From: Phytoseiulus persimilis
Lineage: Eukaryota; Arthropoda; Arachnida; Mesostigmata; Phytoseiidae
NCBI GenBank assembly: GCA_037576195.1
Contig: CM075102.1
Coordinates: 40,978,745 to 41,042,744, forward strand
Direction: 5' to 3'
DNA: 64,000 nucleotides
A model generated the notes under the pieces. It saw only the letters and a program-made list of their open reading frames with translations, was not told the origin of the DNA and did no database searches. Below are positions 1-12,759 of this stretch, one piece after another. Position 1 is the stretch's first letter; the number at the start of each line of letters is the position of its first letter. The translations under genes and the position numbers were made by a program.

Positions 1-2165
1 GTTGGACGGAGTAAAGCGCACCGTGCTTGCCAGCTCGGCGGAGCGAAGATGGACATCAGAAGTATTATGGGCAAAGAATGCGTGACAAGAAGTTGACAAA
101 TATAACGGATACAACCAAACCCAGAGAGTCCGTCCGACTCACAGCTCTAAGCATAGCAGACGAAGATGTGAGCCTGATTTGGGGAACGGAAGGAGGCAAT
201 ATACCTTTCGTGATGGGGGTGGGGGAAGCGCCTCGAAGACTGGTCGCCTGGGGCGCCCTTCACCCTAGAGCCGGTCTCGAGTAACGTACTCAGGAAATCA
301 GTGCTGCGGTTCATGCATTCCAACGTGCGGTATGTCCATTCCGCGTGGACAGACTCCGCAAAGCGCTGTCGGAAGAGCGAGAACTCTGGTGGAGCTCGAC
401 AAAACAACCGGGCTGGGAGATCCGTTCTGAGTGCTCTCAAACCGGTGGCACATCTCAAACGTTCGGGATTTACTGCAAGCGGAAGGATGGAAGCCCGCCG
501 CTGTGTTTTGGAAAAAAAAATGGTGAGAATCGAAAGCCTTGAAAGGAGGCGCCTCGTGAGACGTCGCATCGATGAGGTCCCCGGGAGACTTCATCCGGCA
601 CGTCCCGCCGCCCTGTCTGAGTGCGTGCTAGAAGAACAGGATCGAGGTCTCCCAGACCGAAGCCAAACAAACAGACTGAGGGAGCCGTACGGAGTCGCCG
701 ATGCCGTTGGTGATTCCGACTGGTGAGCTTCGAGTTCCGGCCTCACGGGGCACAGAGTTTCTCTCACACCCTAAAATGACGTGAACCGAAAAAGCTGAGT
801 TAGTTTCACCACATCGGTTCTAAACCTGAAGAAAGCGAGACTGGTTCAGAGCTAGAGCCATCTGTGGGAGGTTTGGGAGGCCTTCCTGCTTTTCCCCAGG
901 TGATAAACTGAGGAGTGGAATCGTCCAGTCCCTAAGGTCCAGCATCAATAATTTCAAACCATCTTTCCAGCGACTGGAGGGTCGAGCTTCAGAACATGAT
1001 GATCGAATCATAATCGGAAGAAGAATCACAGCTCGTTCGGACCTCCCAGGTTCTGATCAAGCTCGGAAAAGTTCGAGAGCTTCGGGCCCTAGCGGAACTA
1101 TTTTGCAAGAGCATCGGTACGGAACATTCCACCGTACAGACACATGATGTGTGGCAGTCTTCAGTGCTAAAGAGCAGGACGCATGCTTGCTTGGGTGGAA
1201 AACTTAGCTCGGATGAGTACCCCCGAGAAACTCCGTGGAATACCAGTGCGGGTCAGCTCGACTGAGGAAGGGATTTCCGGTAGATTTTCCACTTGGGTGA
1301 TTGAAGCTCTAACTGATCAGCGCTCGTGGCAAAAAGCCTAATCAATCGATCCCTGACCCCTCTATCCACAAATTCATGTATGCAGTGGGTGATCAATGAA
1401 TAATGCGCAGACCTCCGGCCAGCGGTGACATTCCATTTTGGGAATAAGTAGGGTCCCATCCATGCGCTGTGTGTTCTCTTGCGGTGGTGTAGAAACCAGA
1501 GAACTGTCAGACAGAACGGTGGCGGATGGAAGCGCGCGCTCTGTTCGTTGTCAAAGAGTTTCGCTCATCGATAATTCCTTGCTCGAACTGATCGAAAATC
1601 CCGCGAGGTTCCTGCTCGCTGCCTCAATCTCAACTTGAGACAACTGAGACACCTCTGAAGCGAAATTTTTGGTCGATTGCTACAAACTCGTCGAAATCGT
1701 TCTCCGAAGGTGAAACGGGAAACTGTGCTGTAGTTGAGCGGAATACCTTCACGATGGTTTCGGAATGAGCTCTTCCGTGAGGAGACTTCTGGTATAGCGT
1801 CAATCATGCGTCGGGGGAGGTTCCAGCTTCGCCGCTGGACCCGATTCCCCTCTTTCTTCAGCTCGACGCTCGCCGTTCTCTTTGTCAAGCCCGCCCGAAA
1901 AGCCGACGGGATCGCTGTCAGATCGTGTCGAGGGTTCCGCTGGAAATGATTTCCTCTGGTCCGTCAAAGAGAACCCCATTGAGGAATCGTCACGAACGAA
2001 AAAGTGCGCATCGCTTCCTAACCCTGGGAACGCTTCGACCGAAGGTCCCGAGAGACATCGTGTCCTGTCGCTGTGTACGAGGTTACGTCTTAATCCGAGT
2101 GGTTCAAGTTACCATGACTCTTCGTCACGGAATCCCACGAGATGGCTGGATGGTTAGCCGGGTGC
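1..2165. other. Gene-free stretch, no supported feature
   Basis: Open frames here are short, overlap on both strands and show no recognisable domain, signal peptide or paired splice signals. I see nothing that can be annotated. A 5' or 3' untranslated region of a gene lying left of the window cannot be excluded. Confidence 0.4.
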
Positions 2166-2171
2166 TGATTC

Positions 2172-2218
2172 GAGAGAGAGAGAGAAAGAGAGAGAGAGGG
2201 AGAAAGAGAGAGAGAGAG
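2172..2218. repeat. (GA)n microsatellite
   Basis: An interrupted purine run of GA dinucleotides with occasional AA and GG breaks, about 47 bp. It produces spurious Arg/Glu-rich open frames, which are not genes. Confidence 0.9.
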
Positions 2219-3969
2219 GTCGGATCGTAACTAGCGGATTCGATCCTGGCAGCCTGCCACTAACGCCTCTGCTTCAAGAATATTTTCCGTGGCCCTTGAG
2301 CGTCTTCGGACGAGCGGCGGATCCGATTCGAGAACGACCCAGCTCATCTGAATAATGCCTGTGAGTTCTGACATTATTCATCAATCATCATCCATCAATC
2401 CATGATGCATCGGCAGATCGATGAATGAAGCCTCCTCACCGCGAGAATTTAGAAGATGGTCCGTCAATCTCTCATTTGTCCGGGCTTGAATTGCATGATG
2501 CCCGAGGTCCAAGGCTACACCGATCATGGGACAGATCACTTCTTAGAGCCATCGGTCTGGGTCGAGACTGGGAGCCATGAACGTCTCGAATCGGAACTGC
2601 AAATGAACGCCGCTGAGCTCTAAGGCCCGAACTCGGAGAAGTGATTTCCAGGCGGAATCCTTCCCGTAGGTAACACGGCTGATCTCCTCAGGATCGTAGA
2701 CTCCACGCGACGTCGGATCCAGAAATTCGCAGGAGTAATGATGTGCTGTGAAAAGTTTCTCGATTAGTCACCGTGGTCAAAAGTTTTATTCGTTAGTGAG
2801 TTCTCCATGCGGAGCCGGGAGAGAAAGGTTGAACGTTTAACGCGGAATGGAACGTCAGCTCGCTCGCTCGTTTGTTTGTTGGTTGGTTTGTCGGTTAGTT
2901 GCGTGGCTGTGTGCAGAGAGGGACGGGGGAGCGAAGGGCGGTGGAGGGGGAGTTGGTCGTCGCTCCCGAAAGTGGGAAATTCGGAGGGCTCGTCGGCTGG
3001 CTACTTCGCCGCTCGCCTGCCTGCTCAGACGGCTGTCCGTAGGTAGGTGGCCGAAGGGCGGATGCTTGCGCGGACGGGTGGCCCGATGTCTGTCGGATGG
3101 CCGTCGGTGATATTTCCGGTAATTAATAAGGCCAAGCGAGAACACCAGGCACGGGCTCAAACAACGAGTGAACGATGCGTTGTTCTCTGACTCCGCCACA
3201 GCACAACAGATGGATGTATGGATGCGGGACACAGTAATGAGTATAACGTTCCGCAGCTCAGCGGGTGATTGGAACTTTTTCAGTGTGTTTGTGTGTTCGC
3301 GGAGTCGTGGACGGCCGGGTCATGCCTCTGCTTCTCGCCGGTTCCGCACTGTGGGCCGGAATGACTTCTCGGGAGGGAAAGTTCGAGCTCGGGCAGACGT
3401 GCATGAGGGTGAGCTCGCGTAGGGTAGCGATGGACTTCGGCGTAGCTCGTCGAGTTCTTCATCCGGCTGTGATTGCGAAACACTCATCCGACTCACGCGT
3501 GATCACCACCGCGTGATGAAACCAGACTACGCCGAGAAGTTGCGGTCGACGTCGAATCATTGGGTCCTGATCCAAATCGGATCGGAACTTCAATCCCGTG
3601 AGACCTCTATTGATTCCGCGTCGAAATTCCGCGCGTTCCCAGCCACGTCTTCCGCAGGTCTGGCTCACTCTGGGAGTCGTTCCCTCGTTTGTGGCTGACT
3701 GACAGTGCTCGGGGAGGTATTTTCAAAATGATGTCCGTGTCCTCCACCTCAAGGTCCACTGCACTCCCGAGGACGATTCAGCCAGAGGAGACAAAAAAAT
3801 AATTTTCTTTTCCCAAGGAGTGAGTTGAGTCGAGTTTGAGCATATCAGTGGTTTCCGTCGGTCGGCGGAAACGGTTGGAGAGCAGAAAAGACACCACGGT
3901 ACAAGCATATGTCATACGTAAGGGATGAGGAAATCCGGGGAAAAGATATGACTGTCGGGCTGAGCTTAG

Positions 3970-4000
3970 CGAGCGGGCGGGCGGGCGAGCGAGCGAGCGA
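3970..4000. repeat. GCGA/GCGG simple repeat
   Basis: A run of GCGA and GCGG tetranucleotides (GAGCGGGCGGGCGGGCGAGC followed by further GAGC units). Simple-sequence repeat. Confidence 0.8.
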
Positions 4001-7000
4001 TGTTGCCGTCGACGGTAGGAGCCCAACCGCTTTCCATACGACTGATTCTCAGTAGTTCCTCAACGCTGTTTGGAGCCGCCTCCGCGCATTCGTTGCTGTT
4101 TGCTCTGAGGGCCACGAGGCGGGCTCCGGCCGGGGGCCAAGTGAGTGAGCCGCGGCGGCTCAGTCCGTGAGTCATTCGGTGCGTAAGTCGTAGATCCATA
4201 TCACAAGCTGACGCTTATCGGGTGCGGCATTGTGCGCCTCAAAGGCAGCAGCCGCATCTGCAGCCGAAAGCCTGTAAAGGAAACGTGCTTGTTCCTTTTT
4301 TCTCCAAAGCCTACACCGGCCGCGGCCTTCGGTGAGGATTCTATGAAGCGAACGCTTCCCAACGTGAGATTGTTTGAACTGAGCAAAGAGTCTTGCGAGA
4401 GAAAAGCTTCTCCCAAATCAAGTGAAGTGTACAGATTCCACCTCTGGGAGTGGTCTGACGAGTCACTCGAACCAAGCCGGAACGCAACGCGTTCTGTGAG
4501 AGTTCAACAGGGAAGTGTATTGAGAGGAGTCTCAGCCCCTCTCGACACCCCCTTGACCTCAAAAGAAATGTCTTAGAGCCCCTTAGATTCTTGGCTCCAT
4601 GTATTCGAAGCTTCCCGACCTGAGACTCGTTCTCCTGCAATGTGCGAACCCTCTGTATAGGAACTGTCGAGTGTGCTCGCGTATTCTGCACTAAGAATAA
4701 TCGATCTGGGGCCCGCGTGGAATCACAAGGAAATCCTGAGCCGCTCGGGCGGGGAAAACCCAGAGGGGGGATGCCTTTAGGTTCACTGAAACACCGCGCG
4801 CCATGAATCCGACGACATCCGACGACTATGGAATTCGGAACATGATTCTGAATGATTCTCCCCGGGAGGAGCATCCTGCTCATTCCGGCGGGTAGCCCTC
4901 TCGTCGAGACCCAGTGCCGATGAGTTGACCTTCCCGGATTTTTGATCGAATATTCCGCAAAATCGAGCAGTCGCAGGTCTGAACAGTCTGATTTCAGTAC
5001 GGAGAAGTCCCTCAACTCCTGATCCTCTACTCTTTCGGGGGACCGCGACGTATTTCTGAACCCTGGTGTCCAGGGGAGACTCTATCGCTCCCTCCTTCAG
5101 TCCACCTCTGGAGTCAGCAGCTGCTCAAATCGTCACCAGCTCAGCGTCGCCGCACAGGTCTCAGCTCGGGGAGCCGAATCTTGTTGAGCGACAAAAAACG
5201 AACTCCGACATTCGCCCACGTCGTCTCCGGAGCTGCTGTTGTTGGCGTCGTCTCACTGCTTGGTTGACTCCTCTCGTCCGCAGCCAACCGGGAGCCGTTT
5301 TGGAGCCCGGATAATAAATCCGCACTTTTCTGACTTTTGACGTTCGCTCCACTCCTCCGTCCTCTTCTCATGGTTCCGTACCCCCTCTACTTTTCAGTGT
5401 TTTGCTTCCCTGGCGAGGCAAACGTTTGCCCTCCCGACTCGGAAGAGCGTCGGTGAGGTCCTCGCGAAGCCGACTCGCGTCGAGACTCAAATTCAGCCCG
5501 CGCCTCTGAGCCGTCTCGTCCCGTTCATCCGTTTTCGGTTTTGTTCTGCGACGGTCAAAACGTCGGTCTTTCAGCTGACAGTCCTCCTGAAAACGTGTTC
5601 CGTCGGCGACGTCTCTTTCCCTCCGCTGACTTTGGAGGGAGCAAGACGTTTGCTGCCCGCCCATACTGCATGGAGCTGATGAGAATCACAGTCAGTCGCG
5701 TTCGTCTCCGTGGGTCTCATTCCCTCTATCTCCGGGCTACAGCGCGAGGAACATTCGTTTTTCCTCAGTTCTCGACTCCCATCTCTATTCCCCGCCGTTA
5801 GTACTATTAAGGTGTCGTGTGATTGCGCACGGCTCGAAATTGCGCCGGGCGTTCTTCCCGAGTGCAGAACAGCTTCCAGAACTCGTTGTGTAGTCATCCC
5901 CGTCTACTTTCGCACATCAGAATACTGCGGCGACGAGTTCGCGTCCCCCTTTGAGCGGGTCGCTTCCCGCCTTCGTCGCACAAGGCTCGGAGTCATGGAA
6001 GAACTTCCAAGCCGCCCGGAAGCCCAGCCACCGAATGCCTGGCTCCCCGGCCCGTTGTCCGCTTGCCACAATTTCAAATTCGCTGCCATGATAAATGGCT
6101 CCAGACCGAGCGGCGTGTTCTAATTACTAAATAGTCGCGTGCTCCCGGACGGACGGCAGCCAGGCGGGCACGGCGAGGAACGATACGGGGCACGTGATAC
6201 GGACGGCTGCCGACCGGAGCGGCGCGCCGCGGGTCCTGCGACCGCCGCGCTGGTTCGTTTCAGCGTCCAGGAACGATTTCACGCCATTTCTCAGGATTTC
6301 AAATAAACTACGAACCCTGAATAACTCGACGGTGAACAGCTGCGGACGAGCTCTCTGAAAAATGAAGTGAAAAGAGCCGACGACGAGCGGGGCATGAAAG
6401 AAACGAAAGAAGCTATCCTGTCTGCCACCGTCTCGCTGCGCTTTGCGCAAGTCAGTCAGGTGGTCGTGGTGGTCCAACTTTTCCACGATGCTAAGGCTGA
6501 ATAGCGCGGCTGAGGAACGCGCTCTCGACCCGGCGGCCATTCAGAACCGGGAGATGGGGGCGAACGAGGAGGAAGAATCCGTTGACCGTGGCCAACGTCG
6601 GTGTCAACGTCGTCATCATTTTCATCGCGGCGACGCACTCGTTGAGCGAGTCTTGGATAGAGGGGACTTCATGGACAGCTTCAGGAAGACGGCGCTGATG
6701 ACGCTTGGAGCCGACTTCAAAAGCCGTGCACTTCAGACGCAACCGTGAAATCTAATTGAGTCGAACGTCGAGGAGTTCGCGGCAGTGGTTCTTTGCTGTG
6801 CGCAATACTCCTATCCGTCGACGGCGTCAGCCGGGCCGCCTGCGGGGCGACCATCCGACGAACCCATCAGCGACCCGGGCATTCACTCACTCTTCCGTAC
6901 CCTCGTGATTAATGTTGACTTAAGTTGCTGTTTATCTTCCTGGCGCTGCAGCAGCTGCTGCGCCAACCGCCCAAATGAGCGAGCGGGTAGCGAGGCAAAG

Positions 7001-8996
7001 CTTCAAACAAGTTTATGTCGCGCCGATGTTCTATCGAGTTTGCGAAGTCTTTATGAAAAAAACCTTCGATTCGATGTGCCCGCTTCTTGTCGGGTAGTTG
7101 TAGTTCCGGCACATCTCCAGCCTGTCTCGCCCATTCCCACAGTTCATGATAGCGCGAGTTCGTGGAAATCCGGGATCATCGCCGACAGGTCGCCTACGCG
7201 AGAACAATTAGTTCTTGCATTTTGTTTCTCAAGTCATTCGAGTCGAAGTAGCGCCGGTTCACCATGGTGACGGGAGGGCTTTTCCGGGGGAGAGAGGGGG
7301 GCGGAGGGGATCACCAGAAGAAGTTCTCATTTGGTTCTCCAGAAGGATCTCTCGTGTTCGTACTCCAAGCCGAGAATCTTCCGAAATTCTCGAGTCTCGC
7401 TCCAGAGTGGGGTTCTGACCTCAACTTCGACAAGGGACCCTGTTCAGCGGAAGATGCCCGGAACGGCAGAGGGAACCTCCACTCGCCAGTAATCCGCAAA
7501 CAGCGAATTGTGAGTTGATGAATGAGTCAACCGCTTGGATGTACGATCATCAGGTGTTGCCGCTCGGCACGGCGCCGCCGGTAGGTGTCCGTGATTCAGA
7601 GACGTTCCCACCGCACGCAATCGGACTAATGTGCTCATCGTAGCTGGTGGTGTCGTTGTCCGAACATCAAGTATGCCGTGCTTGGTCGGCAACAGAGACT
7701 CACGGCGGAGATATCGTAGTAATGACTCCAGGAAGGAAAGAAGACGGAAAGGAGAAGTCGTCCCTCGCTGCGACCACCGACCAAAACCTAGCCTAATCGG
7801 AAGTAATGACCAAAAGACGAAGAACCGCCTCTGCAACCACAATGAATACCGGGGCCATCCCACGGAAACGGTGGCGGGCCGTCGTCGTTTCCGCGCGCTT
7901 TTCGGAACCTTTCAACACTCGGAGCGAGGGCTCACGGCGATTGTGCTGCGTGTTCCAGGTTTCACCAGAGTCATCACGCCTTCCGAGGCCGGTGGGACGA
8001 CCGCGGACTCACAGAAACAATCTTCGAGTGTTCCACCTCTTCCATTAGGCGCAGGAACAATTCCAAATTTAATCAGAAACTCTTGTGAATTGAAAACCGA
8101 GATAGTTCGTCCCCACATCACCCGGCTGAGCCGCTTGGAAACCTCTGAAGTGAGTTCCGCGAGCCTTGCAGCGAAAAAATCTCCCGAGTAGAGGAGAAAC
8201 GCCAGATTGGCTGAGAAAAACCCATCGGATTGATGTCGGCTCCTTGTTCTCAACCTTATCGTTGTTCCCTCTCTATAGTCTGAGAGAGCTTTTCGCGTGG
8301 TTTTTGTGCGTTCCTCTCCGTTCGCCATCGGCGTCACCCATCGCCCGGGTCCTTGGACCCGAGCTCTGTGTTGCGCGCGTTCCCCGGGAAAAAGCACCCG
8401 CCAGTCGTACCCGCATGTCTTTCTCTATCTCGTTCCCCACCTTTTTGCCGGGCGACACTTTCCTGCCAACGCTCACATGCCTAAAATAATTTCGTTACCG
8501 CCGAACAAAATTCGCAAAAGTCGGGGAGGAAATATGCGAGGCGCAGACCTCGAGCACGTTATTCCATCTCGGCCGCGGAGCGTAACGGAGCGAGGCGAAT
8601 GAAAAGAAAATTCACAAATTGGTTACGCAAATACAAATCATCGTTCCGCCGGCCCGTTCGTGCAGAGAACGCACAGAACGATAACAAGACTTTTCACTGT
8701 GTTCGCGGAAGAGCGTTTTCGAGAGAGGAAACTCGTTCTCGTCAAATGTAGGCTCTCGCGAACAACTGGCTGGGTTTGTTTCGAGGCGTTCCGTGAGCCC
8801 CGAGAGAGGATCACGGTCAGGGTACGCTCCCGATTTCAGCGGGCCTCGCATTGACACTCGCATCGCAGACAGCGACGGAGTCGTGTGCCCTTGCCAATGA
8901 TAAGTGGTCGATAAATCTAGCGAGGAATTCGGATGAATATTTTGTCCCTAAGGGCCCTATATTTTATGTTCGCCATAAATCACAACGCTCCCTTGC

Positions 8997-9040
8997 CGAT
9001 CGACCGACCGACCAAGCGACCGACCGATCGGCCGGCCAGC
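8997..9040. repeat. GACC/GATC tetranucleotide repeat
   Basis: Degenerate CGAC/CGAT tetranucleotide run ending in GGCCGGCC. Simple-sequence repeat within the CpG-rich block. Confidence 0.75.
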
Positions 9041-9200
9041 AAGGCAGCTGGCGGAACGGGAGGATGGCGGGCTCATTGGTTTCTGTGATGGTTTCACAGA
9101 TTCGACGTGGCCTCAGAAGCTATTCCCCAGCTCCGCAAGCGTTATCGGAACTCCATTGATGGAGAGCGCCCCGGACGAAATTCAGCGTGGGGGCGACGAC

Positions 9201-11600
9201 AATACTTTCCAGTCCACAGCACACAAACAAAGATTCCTAATTGTTACAGCTGTTTGGTTTCGCGCGCACAGCCGGAGCAGCCTCGAGAATGGAAAAAGAG
9301 TCGATGGGAACCGGTCTGCGAAGAATGGAACGGAACAATGAAACGAAACAGCGCAAACACACCTCGACACGGGTCATTGCCGTGTGAGCGAATCGAGATC
9401 CCGTGGCGTTGCTGTCGAAGGTTTGTACTAGCCTTTGTATTGAAAAAGAAAGATCGATGGGAGATTCAACGGCTTCCACAGAGCTGAAACGAGCGTTAAT
9501 TTTCCTACATCGCGATGGATATGAACAAGGCAGATGATCTAGGTCAATCCGTCATGGCACAACTTTCAGGTGCCCAGACGCGACGCTCAAAATCAGAGAG
9601 GGGCAAAGGTCAACGAATCCGGTGGACAGAACAACGCAGCTGCAAGAGCGGACGGTTTGGAGTGAAAGTGCTCCAGAGAGTTTTTGCTGACTGTAACAAG
9701 AAATGGCGCTTGAATCGAATCCCAAGTTCGGAAAAATAACGTTTTCGGATTCGGCTCCGAACAACTTTATTGGGAATCGAGGCCGTTTTTGCCCGCGGCT
9801 CTGCCCGAGTCAGCCTGAGCTGCTGTCCCCGTCATTAGGATTGCGTTCAATAAAAATCTGTCCAGCACCCGACCAGATTGGTGTTGGTCTGAGCATCGGG
9901 GACAGCGTTTATGAGTTTTTCGATAACGTGTTGCACCGATGCGCCCACATAAAGTTGTCCAGCATTGTTAACGAGCCTGGCGATTGCCATCAATACTGGT
10001 GGAGAGGGACGGTATGTTCTCAGCCCTCTCGAGGAGAAATCCGATGAGGATCTGCCGGAAAAACAGCGGTCAATGCTTTTTAGCCAAAGCACGAAGATCT
10101 TGGGATTTGATTTGGCGTTTTGATGGAGAATTCGCAGAATAGGAAGGAGCCAGATGAAGGAGACTGACCGTTGCTGATGGTTTCATGAAAAATCAACGAG
10201 AATCAATCAGCGAGGCTCCAGTCCAGAATCGTCGTCAATGGTTTCTCGGTTCATTGTTGGTCTCACTGGTCATCTGGGACAGAGACGAATGCTCGAAACG
10301 CTTTAGAAAAGGTTGAGAAAATCGTGGTCCAGCGGCATGTTTGAGTTACGATGAAGCAGAGCTCCGTTCCGTTGACTCGTTGGAAGCCGTGACTAATCTC
10401 GGAATGGCATTCCCTTTAGCGGCTCACTCCTTATCTCTGTGAAGCCCACTCCAAACAAACCAGTCCAGTAACCGCCAGTGTCAACAGCGGGAAATACTCG
10501 CTCCTTAATGGGACTTTGAATCGATTTCTCCAGAGTCTAGCCTGTCGAGGGCAGCGCGAACACATTCGTCTTCCATGGACAATGAAAAAACCATGGTGAG
10601 ATTTGCCCGAAATCTGAATGATCCCAACTTGAAGTTTCCTCTCCTCTTTCGCCGTCGTAATCGATTGAAATGGGATCCCAGCAGGGAGCCTCATGGAAAA
10701 CGTTCTCTCGTAGAAGACAGATCTCTCCCAACCAGATTTCTGTGTCCGATGCAACCCTATTTCACAGGGTATGATGTCATAGTTTGAAGTCAGCTAGGTG
10801 ATAAATCTTGAATGATCGCGAACAGTTCCGTCACAAGACCCCCTGTGTGCATACAGCGTTTCCGTTTCCCCTCTCCGGTCTTTCTTGATCGTTAAAGCTC
10901 CATGGATTGTGCCCATGCACACGTCCAGAAGACGAGTGCTGGCTAGGAAGAACGTTTTTCAAAGGAGCGCTCTCGAGCTTCCTGGAGTTTCCATCGGTTC
11001 TCGTCTCTCCTCGCCCCTCCCAGAATTCATTCATAACGGGTAAGATCCGTGATCTCTCTGAAAGTCCGCCTTTCGGTGTCAATCTTGGTAGACATGGGTA
11101 GAATTCTCGTATCCCGAGCGCTCGTGGAGTCGGATGTAGAGCCTTGCACAAACCCTCTGGAATGGTTCTCATAGGTGCAGCTCTCTAAATCTGGCCAGCT
11201 ATCAGCCTGAGATCCCGCGGATAACAAACCCTCTGTTTCCAACTTCTTCTCAAAGGGAAGATGTCAGACAACGGAATCCCCAGACCGAGAACCTCGGAAA
11301 ATGGGATGGGGATGGGTCAGGGGGAGGGAAAAGAACGGGGGCTCGCGGCTGGGGAAGTTCGTTATTCGCTAAGTTCGTTATCCGGCACGCCCTTGAACTG
11401 ACGAGTCATTTGTCTCCGGGATCGCAGGATACTTGGAGAGCATTCCATACTCCAGCATTTTCATTCAGTGCAGTCTTCCTCGAGTGTGACGATCATCTCC
11501 CGACCATCATTCTGGTCGTTCCGCCGATCAGTTCAACTAACGGCTCGCTCGAGGTTTTAGTTTCAAAGCACGATGATCAAAACTTTGTTATGAATAATTT
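9201..11600. other. Gene-free stretch before the group-7-like gene
   Basis: No gene supported. An AATAAA at 9849-9854 follows a 74-codon frame at 9515-9739, but that frame has no recognisable domain, signal peptide or splice partner. The last few hundred bases probably include the promoter and any 5' UTR exon of the downstream gene, because the sequence just before its ATG (ATAATTTCAG) resembles a splice acceptor. Confidence 0.3.
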
Positions 11601-11608
11601 CAGCGACA

Positions 11609-12713
11609 ATGTTTCTGTTCATGGCGCTCAGTGTGCTCCTCTGCTCCGCCCCTTGTCTCGCAAGTTCGAACCAGGCAAAAATCGACGCATACGTCGACGC
11701 CATAACCGAAGATGTTTACAAACAAATCACCGAGGCGAAACTGGAACACTACCCTCTGCAGGCTTTCGGCTTCAAAATCTCGAGCACAGGTGAGAATTTG
11801 CAGCTGCTGATCTGTGAATCTGTTTTTCAGTCATTCGATTTCCGCTCCGCCCGGTTGTAGTTTCGAGCTTCTTCTCAGGAATAATCGTGTGCTTTTCCTG
11901 CAGGGATATCAAACCGTGATGTGAAGGTCAACGTGACTCGAGGGCATTTCGAGGCCCTGAGGAACATTGGTCGACGCACTCCTTGCAAAGTGACAGTTCC
12001 GCCACCACCCAAGGGAAGAACGGACTTAGCCCCTCCTTGTGAGTCTTAAGTTGCCTTGATCGAATCATGCCCTCGATTCAGAGAAGCCTAATGAGAATTC
12101 ATTTTTACTTGCTCAGTCGTCTTTGAAGGATCCAGGCGTAAGTGTCCGCTGCGTCTGAGTCCTCTTGAGGTGTAGTGCCTCGTGATGAATAAGCTCGCTC
12201 GTTAGCAGGAACAAAGTAAATTCTCTTCCAGCGAATATTACCATAAGTTGCAACGTCACGCTAGCTGGCGTGAAAGCCATGATCTTCAACGGGACATTCA
12301 AAGGAGATACCCTATCCGGAACTGCCAAAAACTTCACCACGTCGACGGTCATTGACACCGCGAACATGAACGTGACGTTCGTTGGTCGACCGGGTGAGTT
12401 CGAACAACGAGCCCCTGACCTATCACTTGGAGCTCGCACGCCGCTCTGACTTTTCCAGCTCTGAAACTTAGCCGCGATCGATTCCACAGGCCTCAAAGGA
12501 CACTTGACCCTCACCGTGCTGAACAAAATCGTCCTTTCAACGACTTTCCAAGACCCCAAGCAGAAACCTGACCTCAACAAAGAACGCTTCATGCATTTCA
12601 TTGAAGAGCTCAACAAAAAGTTAGCGAGCCAACTTTTTGCTTTTGCTGAAGGATCCTACAAGAAGTATCTCAACGTCGCAACGGCGCGTAAAGTTCTCCC
12701 GTATCTCGTGTGA
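11609..12713 (+). CDS. Secreted group 7 mite-allergen-like (JHBP/BPI-fold) protein, 4 exons
   Basis: Exons 11609-11789, 11904-12038, 12232-12393 and 12490-12713 join in phase (1,1,1) to 233 codons plus a stop. Donors are GTGAGA, GTGAGT and GTGAGT; acceptors are TGCAG, TCCAG and CACAG. Residues 1-20 are a signal peptide (MFLFMALSVLLCSAPCLASS). An N-terminal amphipathic segment (IDAYVDAITEDVYKQITEAK) and a later stretch (RDVKVNVTRGHFEALRNIGR) align by eye with the Der p 7 pattern of an N-terminal helix followed by a beta strand carrying a conserved Gly-Leu motif. A long C-terminal helix precedes the end. Family members fold like half of a BPI/TULIP lipid-binding protein and are secreted; the ligand is unknown. 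Several N-glycosylation sequons (NVT, NIT, NVT, NGT, NFT) support secretion. The GC-rich 5' flank may hide an untranslated first exon. The exon model is strong; the family call is moderate. Confidence 0.62.
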
Positions 12714-12740
12714 TCATTGTGCGCAACGACAGATATCCTC

Positions 12741-12746
12741 AATAAA
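12741..12746 (+). other. Polyadenylation signal AATAAA
   Basis: A canonical AATAAA 28 bp after the stop codon of the group-7-allergen-like gene. It fixes the 3' end and supports the terminal exon. Confidence 0.75.
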
Positions 12747-12759
12747 AGCGCGATGCAAG

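Larger units (their letters stand above)
2800..9200. other. GC/CpG-rich gene-free region, possibly regulatory
   Basis: This block looks richer in GC and CpG than its flanks by eye, and is punctuated by short GCGA/GCGG and GACC tracts. Between them lie AT-rich islands with homeodomain-like cores, for example GTAATTAATAAG near 3119, CTAATTACTAAA near 6121, TGATTAATG near 6906 and GCCATAAATCA near 8973. None of the long open frames (for example minus 4341-5015 or plus 7631-8191) has a recognisable domain or supporting splice sites. A cis-regulatory region or non-coding transcript is an inference; the sequence directly shows only composition and motif content. Confidence 0.3.

Noticed and set aside
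4341-5015. 224-codon minus-strand frame
   Set aside because: No domain, signal peptide or splice sites. It overlaps other frames in a GC-rich block where long chance frames are common.
9515-9739. 74-codon plus-strand frame followed by AATAAA
   Set aside because: No domain or signal peptide; the AATAAA is 110 bp further on and is common by chance in AT-rich patches.
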